This document shows, piece by piece, positions 38,968 through 45,951 of a stretch of DNA of 64,000 bases. The position numbers and the translations under genes were made by a program. Source of the stretch: Paucibacter sp. DJ2R-2 (GTDB lineage Bacteria; Pseudomonadota; Gammaproteobacteria; Burkholderiales; Burkholderiaceae_C); NCBI RefSeq assembly GCF_025717675.1, contig NZ_JAJIRT010000009.1, positions 176,056 through 240,055 of the forward strand, read 5' to 3'. Positions within the stretch are counted from its first letter, which is position 1. The number at the start of each line of letters is the position of its first letter. The notes under the pieces are model-generated. The model had not been told where the DNA came from. It made no database searches and worked only from the letters and a program-made list of their open reading frames with translations.

Positions 38968-39746
38968 TGGAGCCAAGCAAGCTCAGAGCATTGGTGGTTG
39001 AGGATTCGCGCCTGGCCCGCGAGGGCCTGGTGCGCATGCTGGCCGCCTTTCCCGAGCAGGTCGAGATCGTCGGCCAGGCTGGCGACGCAGAACAGGCGCT
39101 GGCCTCGATCGAACTCTTGCGCCCCGACCTGCTCTTTCTCGACATTCACATGCCCGGCGAGAACGGCTTTGATCTGCTGGAGAAACTTGACTACACGCCC
39201 CGCATCGTGTTCACCACCGCCTACTCCGAACACGCGATCCGCTCTTTTGATTTCAACACGGTCGACTATCTGCTCAAGCCGATCAGCCCCTTGCGCCTCG
39301 CCCAGGCCGTGGCCAAGCTGAGCCAGAACCTGCCGCCGGAACCGGCCTCGCGTGAGCCCGAACACGAGAGCGTCAGTGAGCCCAGACCCGTTCTGGACCT
39401 CGACAGCAAGATCTTCATCAAAGACGGCGAGCGCTGTCACTTGGTCGCCCTGCCCTCGATTCTCTACATCGAGAGTTGCAAGAACTATGTGCGCGTGCAC
39501 TATGCCAACAAGAGCAGCGGCATGAGCCAAAGCGCCTACGTCAAGAAATCGCTGAACCAGATTGAGGAGCGCCTGCCGGCCCAGCATTTCTTCCGCGCCA
39601 GCCGACAGCATCTAGTCAATCTGCAGGCAATCACCAGCATTGCCGCCTCGATACGCGAGGGCTTTGAGATCACCATGAGCGACGGCAAGCGTCTGGAGGT
39701 TTCACGCCGCCATGCGGCCGAGCTGAAAGATCTGCTGAGTCTTTGA
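38967..39746 (+). CDS. LytTR-family response regulator
   Basis: A 259-residue regulator. The receiver at 1-120 has D59 in LLFLDIHMPG, and the LytTR DNA-binding domain fills about 155-255 (ILYIESCKNYVRVHY, FFRASRQHLVNLQAI). It is the partner of the overlapping kinase. LytTR proteins bind imperfect direct repeats and act with peptides, alginate or pyruvate signals in various bacteria; nothing here identifies the signal or the targets. AAGGAG precedes its start inside the kinase gene. Confidence 0.93.
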   Translation: MEPSKLRALVVEDSRLAREGLVRMLAAFPEQVEIVGQAGDAEQALASIELLRPDLLFLDIHMPGENGFDLLEKLDYTPRIVFTTAYSEHAIRSFDFNTVDYLLKPISPLRLAQAVAKLSQNLPPEPASREPEHESVSEPRPVLDLDSKIFIKDGERCHLVALPSILYIESCKNYVRVHYANKSSGMSQSAYVKKSLNQIEERLPAQHFFRASRQHLVNLQAITSIAASIREGFEITMSDGKRLEVSRRHAAELKDLLSL

Positions 39747-39896
39747 GGCGACCGGAGGCCAGCCGACGGTGCCGAGCCCTGCGCCCCTTGGCAGCGGACA
39801 AAGCCTTGGCGCGCTGCGCGACGATCAAACAGCTCTTGCCTGCCCCGGCAGCGGGGCGTCCGACGCCCCTCCAAGCATCGCCAGCCGATTCCATAG

Positions 39897-39945
39897 GAAA
39901 TATTGATTTATTTCTATAAATTATTGTTTTACAGAAATTGTTTCG
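39897..39945 (+). promoter_or_regulatory. AT-rich promoter island before the DUF2975 gene
   Basis: This stretch is about 80% A and T in a chromosome that is otherwise rich in G and C. TATAAA at 39915-39920 is a plausible -10 element with TTGATT upstream at 39903. The transcript would begin just before the DUF2975/XRE genes. The match is by eye only. Confidence 0.45.
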
Positions 39946-39950
39946 CGAGA

Positions 39951-40559
39951 ATGGCGCCCATGCGCTCCCATTCCGACTCGCCCGACACGCGCCCGCCCAG
40001 CGCCGCGACTGGCCACCCCTCCGCCGCCCTGGACCGCGTCCGCCGCCTCGCGCGCTGGGTGCAGCTGCTGTGCATCGCCGGCGCCGCCATCGTCCTCATC
40101 GTCCCCGCCCAACTCTGGAGCCGGGCCGAATGGCTGGAAAAAGTCACCCGCAACTACTGGGTCACCGACGCCGACATTCCCCTGCAGCTGGACGCTGCCT
40201 CGCGGGCCTGGGGCTGGGCAGCCAGCTGCCTGCCCAGCGCCGTGCTGCTGTTCGCGCTCTGGCAGGTCTGGTGCTTGTTCGGCGCCTACCGGCGCGGTCA
40301 GGTCTTCACCCGCGAGCCGGTGCTGCGCCTGCGTCGCCTGGCGCTGAGCCTGATGGTTCACGCCCTGGCCCAGCCGCTGGGGCACACCTTGTCCATCCTC
40401 GCACTGACCTTCTACAACCCGGTCGGCCAGCGCCAGCTGGTGCTGGGCCTGGGTTTTGACCATTTCCTCAGTTTCTTCGTCGGCCTGGTGATCTGGGGCA
40501 TTGCCCAGGTCATGCAGGAAGCGCAGGCAGTGGCAGCGGAGAACGCGGAGTTCATCTGA
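39951..40559 (+). CDS. DUF2975 membrane protein
   Basis: A 202-residue protein with four membrane helices (about 38-58, 88-108, 130-150 and 165-185), matching the DUF2975 layout. Members lie almost always next to a small XRE-type regulator, as here, where the next gene begins at its stop. They are thought to form a membrane-regulator pair, but the signal is not known. The start at 39951 is tentative; a second ATG three codons on fits equally well. An AT-rich promoter lies directly upstream. Confidence 0.82.
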   Translation: MAPMRSHSDSPDTRPPSAATGHPSAALDRVRRLARWVQLLCIAGAAIVLIVPAQLWSRAEWLEKVTRNYWVTDADIPLQLDAASRAWGWAASCLPSAVLLFALWQVWCLFGAYRRGQVFTREPVLRLRRLALSLMVHALAQPLGHTLSILALTFYNPVGQRQLVLGLGFDHFLSFFVGLVIWGIAQVMQEAQAVAAENAEFI

Positions 40560-40795
40560 TGCCCATCGTGCTGACCCTGGATGTGATGCTGGCGCGGCGC
40601 AAGATGCGCTCACGCGAGCTGGCCGAGCGGGTGGGCATCACCGAGGCCAACCTCTCGCTGCTGAAATCGGGCAAGGTGCGCGGCGTGCGCTTCGACACTC
40701 TGAGCCGCATCTGCGCCATCCTGGAATGCCAACCCGGTGATTTGCTGCGTTATGATCCCGGCCCCGAGCCTGCCGAACCCGAGGCATCGCCATGA
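40559..40795 (+). CDS. XRE-family regulator (YozG-like)
   Basis: A 78-residue Cro/C1-type DNA-binding protein. The helix-turn-helix is at about 20-45 (LAERVGITEANLSLLKSGKV), followed by RFDTLSRICAILECQPGDLL, the standard ending of this small family. It begins at the stop of the DUF2975 gene and overlaps the next gene by four bases. In known pairs this protein is held or modulated by the DUF2975 partner. Confidence 0.9.
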   Translation: MPIVLTLDVMLARRKMRSRELAERVGITEANLSLLKSGKVRGVRFDTLSRICAILECQPGDLLRYDPGPEPAEPEASP

Positions 40796-41478
40796 GCGCC
40801 CCGGCTGCCTTCTTGGCCCCGCGCCGCAACAAGCTGGGGGGCTGGGCGATCGTGATGCTCGTGCACATCGTCCTGCTGGCCATGTTCTTCCACGCGCGCC
40901 AATCCAACCTGGTCGGTGTGCCCAAGCCTCCCGCACAGGGCCAATGGGTAAGCATGCGTTTGCTCAGCCGCCCCTCGCTGCTACCCATGCCCCCCAAGCC
41001 CAAGCGCGAGATGCTGCGCCGGGCCAGCCCGCCGGGCACAGCGCGCGCTCGGGCGGAACAAAGCCTGGCCGCGCCCCCCCACAGCCCTGTGCCTGCGACA
41101 GCCGAGCCCGGCCCGAATGCCATCACCTGGGTGGCGCCGCCGGCCGCGCCCGCTCCGCCGCAAGCCAAGGCCCTGGCCTCGCCTGCGCCCCTGCAGCTGG
41201 GCCTGCCCGGCCGAGCGGCCTCGGGCGCTCTGCCCGGACTGGCCGAGATGGTGCGCCGCGATCCCCGGGCCAACACCCAGCGGCTCACCGTGGAAGCGCG
41301 CATTGCCTCAGCCCTCGGCAATGCCGAGATAAGCGAAGAGTCCATCAAGCCCGGCCACACCCGTTTCCGCCAGGGCAGCAGCTGTATCGATGTGCAGGAC
41401 GCCCGCGTCAGCGAGCTCTTCGCCTTTGACGCGGTCGCGCGCGGCGCACCCAAGCTGGTATCTGCCTGCAAGAAGTAG
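40792..41478 (+). CDS. Hypothetical single-pass membrane protein with proline-rich periplasmic linker
   Basis: A 228-residue protein. A helix at about 15-35 (GGWAIVMLVHIVLLAMFFH) anchors it, then about 90 residues are rich in Pro, Ala and Lys-Pro, much like the stalk of TonB. The C-terminus (about 150-228) looks folded and includes two cysteines (SSCIDVQDARVSEL, SACKK) but lacks the TonB C-terminal signature. It overlaps the XRE gene by four bases (ATGA), so it belongs to that operon. I do not recognise a family. Confidence 0.65.
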   Translation: MSAPAAFLAPRRNKLGGWAIVMLVHIVLLAMFFHARQSNLVGVPKPPAQGQWVSMRLLSRPSLLPMPPKPKREMLRRASPPGTARARAEQSLAAPPHSPVPATAEPGPNAITWVAPPAAPAPPQAKALASPAPLQLGLPGRAASGALPGLAEMVRRDPRANTQRLTVEARIASALGNAEISEESIKPGHTRFRQGSSCIDVQDARVSELFAFDAVARGAPKLVSACKK

Positions 41479-41512
41479 CCCTTGAACGCCACCATCCAAG
41501 CCCTCTGACACC

Positions 41513-42331
41513 ATGCCCAACACCACACCTCGCCAGAATCTGCGCTACTCGCGGCCCTTGTCCTTGCTGCTGCTGGCAGCGGCGGCACTCGGCCACAGCG
41601 CGCAAGCTCAGCCCACGCCCACCGCCGCAGCCGCCAGTGCAGCCACGGACAGCCCGGTGCAACTGGAGACGGTATCCATGACGCTGCAGCGCGACGGCTC
41701 GCTCATCCCTTATGCCAAGATGAACGAGATCCTGGGCCTGATGCAAAAGCATGGCGAAGGCCTGTTCTATATGGAATTCAAGCTCGCCTTCAAAGAAGCA
41801 AAGCCGGCCAATTTCACGCCCAAGCTGGCGGTGCAACACAACGACGGCGTGCTGCCCGTCAAGCTGGCCGAGGACGGCACATTCCAGCTGCCGGTGCTGC
41901 CGGCCGAGCAGGGCAAGGATGCCGACCTGGCCCGCAACTGGAAGCGCGGTGCAGCCTCGCTGAGCGCCAGCCTCAGGCTGTCGATCCAGCCGGATCAGCT
42001 GACCATGGGCGCGGTGCGCCGCATCGCCCGACTGGCCCACAAGCTGCGCAGCGAGATGCTGCCCTGGTATTTGCGGCCCTTGTTCCCTCAGTTCGAAGGC
42101 GTGCGCATCTGCAGCAACAAGCCCGAATGGGAGCTGGAATGGCGCGAAAAAGGCCAGCTGCTGGCGCTGCCACTGACGGCCGACCCCAAGGACCGCGATC
42201 CCGATGCCGTCAAAGGCCAGCCGCCGCGCAGCTGCACCGTGCTCAGCGGCCAGGAAAGCTGGCCCGACGAGGCGCGCCTGATCGCGCCGCCGGACAGCCG
42301 GCTCAGCGTGCGCGTCTTGAGCAGCAAGTGA
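41513..42331 (+). CDS. Exported hypothetical protein
   Basis: A 272-residue protein with a signal peptide ending near SAQAQ (about residue 33). The mature part looks like a globular envelope protein: SMTLQRDGSLIPYAKMNEI at about 55-73, then YMEFKLAFKEAKPANFTPK, and a C-terminal half with two cysteines. No enzyme motif is visible and no family is recognised. It lies 34 bases after the proline-rich membrane protein and may share its transcript. Confidence 0.65.
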   Translation: MPNTTPRQNLRYSRPLSLLLLAAAALGHSAQAQPTPTAAAASAATDSPVQLETVSMTLQRDGSLIPYAKMNEILGLMQKHGEGLFYMEFKLAFKEAKPANFTPKLAVQHNDGVLPVKLAEDGTFQLPVLPAEQGKDADLARNWKRGAASLSASLRLSIQPDQLTMGAVRRIARLAHKLRSEMLPWYLRPLFPQFEGVRICSNKPEWELEWREKGQLLALPLTADPKDRDPDAVKGQPPRSCTVLSGQESWPDEARLIAPPDSRLSVRVLSSK

Positions 42332-42371
42332 AGCCCATCGCGCCCGTCTCGCCCACCCCTACACTGAAGCC

Positions 42372-42725
42372 ATGACGACATTGCGCCTTCTCCACAACCC
42401 GCGCTGCTCCAAGTCGCGCGAAGCCCTGGCCTTGCTGCAAAGCGGCGGCCATGCCGTCGAAGTGATCGACTACCAGCAGACCCCGCTGGACCTGCCGGCC
42501 TTGCAGACCCTGCTTGGCCAATTGGGCCTGGGTGCCCGTGAGCTGCTGCGCAGCGGCGAGCCCGAATACCAGGCCCTGGGACTGGAGCGGCCCGAACTGG
42601 GTGAGGCGGAGTTGCTGGCCGCTCTGGCGGCGCACCCGCGGCTGCTGCAAAGGCCTATCGTCATTGACGGACAACGGGCCTTGATCGCCCGGCCGCCCGA
42701 GCTGCTGCGGGCCTGGCTGCGCTGA
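42372..42725 (+). CDS. arsC: ArsC/Spx-family arsenate reductase-like protein
   Basis: A 117-residue thioredoxin-fold protein of the glutaredoxin-dependent ArsC type. The catalytic cysteine is C12 in HNPRCSKSRE, and the later RPIVIDGQRALIARPPE matches the ArsC motif with its substrate-binding arginine. True ArsC reduces arsenate to arsenite. No other ars genes adjoin it, so a housekeeping YffB/YfgD-like role is possible. It is convergent with the acetyltransferase that ends at 42745. Confidence 0.85.
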   Translation: MTTLRLLHNPRCSKSREALALLQSGGHAVEVIDYQQTPLDLPALQTLLGQLGLGARELLRSGEPEYQALGLERPELGEAELLAALAAHPRLLQRPIVIDGQRALIARPPELLRAWLR

Positions 42726-42744
42726 GCGCGCCCGGCTGCTCGCC

Positions 42745-43227
42745 TCAAGCTTTTTTGTAGCGCTGCAGGTCCGGCCCCGCCAGACGGCAGATGCGCCACT
42801 CGGGCAGCACATGGGCGCCCATGCGTTCGTAGAAACGGATCGCGTCCTCGTTCCAGTCCAGCACGGTCCACTCAAAGCGACCGTAGTCGCGCTCGACGGC
42901 GATCTGCGCCAGGCGACTCAGAATGCCCTGGCCCAGTCCGCTGCGACGGTGGGCCGAACGGACATAGAGGTCTTCCAGATAGAGGCCCGGCTTGCCCAGA
43001 AAGGTGCTGAAGTTCGTGAAGAACAGTGCGTAGCCGACCACCTCACCGTCGATTTCACCGACCAGGGCCTCGACCACAGGCTTGGCACCGAACAAGTGCA
43101 GCTGCAGCTTTTCCACCGTCAGCTCCAGCAGGTGGCTGAGGTTTTCAAACTCGGCCAATTCCTTGACCAGGCCCACAATGGCCGGCACATCTCGGGGCTC
43201 GGCGGAACGCAAGGTGTATGAAATCAT
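42745..43227 (-). CDS. GNAT acetyltransferase (diamine acetyltransferase-like)
   Basis: A 160-residue GNAT protein. The acetyl-CoA site is VRSAHRRSGLGQGILSRL at about 90-107. The family markers ELAEFENLSHL (about 22-32), GYALFFTNFSTFLGKPGLYL and WNEDAIRFYERMGA place it in the spermidine/spermine or thialysine acetyltransferase branch. The start MISYTLR is preferred because family members begin just before this strand; an ATG three codons earlier is possible. No polyamine gene is nearby. Confidence 0.82.
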   Translation of the reverse strand: MISYTLRSAEPRDVPAIVGLVKELAEFENLSHLLELTVEKLQLHLFGAKPVVEALVGEIDGEVVGYALFFTNFSTFLGKPGLYLEDLYVRSAHRRSGLGQGILSRLAQIAVERDYGRFEWTVLDWNEDAIRFYERMGAHVLPEWRICRLAGPDLQRYKKA

Positions 43228-43317
43228 GCGCAGCATTCTGCCCGGGAACGGTGACACATCCGCCACGGTTCAAGTGCTCGAGCGAGCACAGACCTCGGCT
43301 CGCCTACAGTGCAGGGC

Positions 43318-44253
43318 ATGAATGCCCCAGCCGCCCCCTCGATCTACGGCCCACGCCGCCCCCACGACAGCGATTTCCTGACCCTGCGCGGCCTGCGCCA
43401 CCACCTGCTGCGCTGGGGCCCCACGGCGTCCGCCAGCCCGCAGAAACCCTTGCTGGTGCTGCTGCACGGCTGGATGGATGTCGGCGCCTCGTTTCAGTTC
43501 CTGGTCGACGCGCTCAGCGCGCTCAATGACGAACGCCCCATCCTGGCCATGGACTGGCGCGGCTTCGGCCTCAGTGACAACGCGCCCGGCAGCAATTACT
43601 GGTTTCCGGACTACCTGGCCGATCTCGACGCCTTGCTCGACCAGATCAGCCCGGAGCTGCCGGTCGACCTGCTCGGCCACAGCATGGGCGGCAATGTCGT
43701 GATGAGCTACGCCGGCGTGCGGCCCGAACGGGTGCGCCGGCTGATCAATCTGGAGGGCTTCGGCCTGCCCGAGGCCAAGCCCGAGCAAGCGCCCGGCCGC
43801 CTGGCCACCTGGCTCAAGGAGCTGAAGGAAGCACCGCAGCTGCGCCCCTACGCCAGCCTCGATGCCGTGGCCCAGCGCCTGATCAAGACCAACCCGCGGC
43901 TGAGCCCGGACAAGGCCGCCTGGCTGGCCCCGCACTGGTCACGCCAGCAGGCCGATGGCAGCTGGCAGCTGCTGGCCGACCCCGCGCACAAGCGCGCCAA
44001 CCCCATCCTCTACCGCAAGGACGAGATCGTGGCTGGTTGGAAGCTGATCACGGCGCCAACCCTCTGGGTGGAGGGTGATGCCAGCGATTTGAGCCAGTTC
44101 TGGGGTGACCGCTATCCGCGGGCCGACTTCGAGGCCCGGCTGAGCGCCGTGCCGCGCTTGGACAAGCAGATGATCCGCGCAGCCGGCCACATGCTGCACC
44201 ACGACCAGCCCGAGGCGCTGGCGCGCTGCCTGGAAGACTTCCTGCTCCAGTGA
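43318..44253 (+). CDS. Alpha/beta hydrolase
   Basis: A 311-residue cytoplasmic hydrolase with the full alpha/beta fold. The oxyanion region is LLHGWMDVGASF, the nucleophile serine lies in LLGHSMGGNVV, and the catalytic histidine is in AAGHMLHHDQ. The segment MDWRGFGLSDNAPGSNYWF is typical of epoxide-hydrolase or esterase-like members. The substrate cannot be read from sequence. It is convergent with the DUF4212 gene 18 bases on. Confidence 0.85.
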   Translation: MNAPAAPSIYGPRRPHDSDFLTLRGLRHHLLRWGPTASASPQKPLLVLLHGWMDVGASFQFLVDALSALNDERPILAMDWRGFGLSDNAPGSNYWFPDYLADLDALLDQISPELPVDLLGHSMGGNVVMSYAGVRPERVRRLINLEGFGLPEAKPEQAPGRLATWLKELKEAPQLRPYASLDAVAQRLIKTNPRLSPDKAAWLAPHWSRQQADGSWQLLADPAHKRANPILYRKDEIVAGWKLITAPTLWVEGDASDLSQFWGDRYPRADFEARLSAVPRLDKQMIRAAGHMLHHDQPEALARCLEDFLLQ

Positions 44254-44271
44254 ATGCCCGGGGCCTGGCAC

Positions 44272-44568
44272 TCAGCCGGGCGGGGCGTACAGCTCATCGA
44301 GCTTGCGCATGGCCCGGGCATAGAAGGCCACGATGACGCAGAACACCGCCAAGGCGCCCTGGGCCGCCACCCAGAAACTGAAGGGCCAGCCGAAAAAGGC
44401 GAAGCTGAGTTCGCGGGCGAAGTAGGTCAAGCCGAAAGACACGGCCAGCCACAAGAGCAGCAGCCACGCGGTCAGCCGGCGCGTGCGCTGCCAGTATTGC
44501 AGCTGGCGCGAGCTGGCCGGCGGCGGGTTTGGCTGAGCCGCGGGGCGGTCGAAATCATGCAGATTCAT
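44272..44568 (-). CDS. DUF4212 small membrane protein, symporter small subunit type
   Basis: A 98-residue protein with two membrane helices. It matches DUF4212: YWQRTRRLTAWLLLLWLAVS, then FFGWPFSFWVAAQGALAVF and RKLDELYAPPG. In other bacteria this protein is encoded directly before a sodium:solute (acetate-type) symporter and is thought to be its small subunit. No symporter follows here: a convergent hydrolase occupies the next 900 bases. The start was placed at MNLHDFDRP because only this part fits the family. Confidence 0.82.
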   Translation of the reverse strand: MNLHDFDRPAAQPNPPPASSRQLQYWQRTRRLTAWLLLLWLAVSFGLTYFARELSFAFFGWPFSFWVAAQGALAVFCVIVAFYARAMRKLDELYAPPG

Positions 44569-44750
44569 GGCTGGGCAGTGTGCAGCATTTCCCCCGGCGC
44601 CCGGCCTGGGACAAGCGCTTTGCCGCCCGGGGCCCATGGCATGTGAAAATAGCGGGTTCGGATGCAGGTGCGCCCGGCCCCGACCCCGCTCAGGGCCGCG
44701 CGGCGCCCACCCACGCATTCCACCGCAAGCACTCCTTGGGAACCAAGAAC

Positions 44751-45855
44751 ATGGACATCGAACGCATCAACACCATCGGTACCACCCTGGCCGACCTGAC
44801 AGCGCGGACTGCCGCGCTAAGGGGGTATCTTTGACTACGATCGCAAAGCACTGCGACTGAACGAAGTCAATGCCGCGCTGGAGAACCCCAGCGTCTGGAA
44901 CGAACCCAAGCGCGCCCAGGAGCTGGGCAAAGAAAAGCGCACGCTGGAAAACGTGGTCAACACCGTCGACCACCTCGAGAGCAATCTGGCCGACAACGCC
45001 GAGCTCTACGACATGTCCAAGGCCGAAGATGATTTCGCGGGCCTGGAAGCCATCGAGGCCGATGCGGCCAAGCTGACGGAAATCGTCGAGCAGATGGAAT
45101 TCCGCCGCATGTTCAACAACCCGGCCGATCCGCTGAACTGCTTTGTCGACATCCAGGCCGGCGCCGGCGGCACCGAAGCCTGCGACTGGGCCAGCATGCT
45201 GCTGCGCCAGTACCTGAAGTACGCCGAACGCAAGGGCTTCAAGGCGACGCTGGAAGACCAGACCGACGGCGACGTGGCCGGCATCAAGAGCGCGACCATC
45301 AAGGTGGAAGGCGAATACGCCTTCGGCCTGCTGCGCACCGAGACCGGTGTGCACCGCTTGGTGCGCAAGAGCCCCTTCGACAGCTCGGGCGGCCGCCACA
45401 CCAGCTTTGCCTCGCTGTTCGTCTACCCGGAAGTCGATGACTCGATCGAGATCGACATCAACCCGGCCGATGTGCGCACCGACACCTTCCGCGCCTCCGG
45501 CGCCGGCGGCCAGCACATCAACAAGACCGACTCGGCCGTGCGCCTGACCCACATCCCGACCGGCATCGTGGTCCAGTGCCAGGACGGCCGCAGCCAGCAC
45601 AGCAACCGCGACGTGGCCTGGAAACGCCTGCGCTCGCGCCTGTACGACCATGAAATGCGCAAGCGCATGGAAGAACAGCAGAAGCTGGAAGACACCAAGA
45701 CCGATGTGGGCTGGGGCCACCAAATTCGCAGTTATGTGCTGGACCAGAGCCGCATCAAGGACCTGCGCACCAACTACGAAACCTCGGCCACCCAGAAGGT
45801 GCTGGACGGCGACCTCGACCCCTTCATCACCGAGAGCCTGAAGCAAGGCGTCTGA
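44751..45855 (+). CDS. prfB: Peptide chain release factor 2 with programmed +1 frameshift
   Basis: The protein is encoded in two frames. Frame one starts at ATG 44751 and meets TGA at 44832-44834 after 27 codons. Reading then shifts +1 at CTT-TGA-C and continues to 45855, for 367 residues. The anticodon-like SPF motif is in [11 protein letters not shown] and the hydrolysis motif GGQ in [15 protein letters not shown]2 ends translation at UGA and UAA. The shift makes its own level control: low RF2 slows reading of the early UGA and favours frameshifting. pepN follows in the same direction. Confidence 0.97.
44820..44835 (+). promoter_or_regulatory. prfB recoding (+1 frameshift) site
   Basis: AGGGGG at 44820-44825 acts as an internal Shine-Dalgarno sequence, three bases before CTTTGAC at 44829-44835. 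Spacing and slippery codon are the same as in E. coli prfB. This shows the early stop is functional rather than a mutation. Confidence 0.97.
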
Positions 45856-45897
45856 GACCCAGACGCCCGCCCGGCTCTTTCCCTGACCTGCCTCTGA

Positions 45898-45918
45898 CCC
45901 CGCGCCACCCGCGCGGGG
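45898..45918 (+). terminator. Weak hairpin between prfB and pepN
   Basis: CCCCGCG pairs with CGCGGGG around a seven-base loop, followed by CTTC and no long T run. It may reduce read-through from prfB into pepN or protect the prfB 3' end. It is not a standard terminator. Confidence 0.35.
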
Positions 45919-45951
45919 CTTCAAACCTCTTGCCACCCAAGGATGCCCGCC

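Noticed and set aside
44832..44834. In-frame stop codon in prfB as evidence of a pseudogene
   Set aside because: The surrounding sequence is the full programmed frameshift site, and the second frame is intact to the normal C-terminus.
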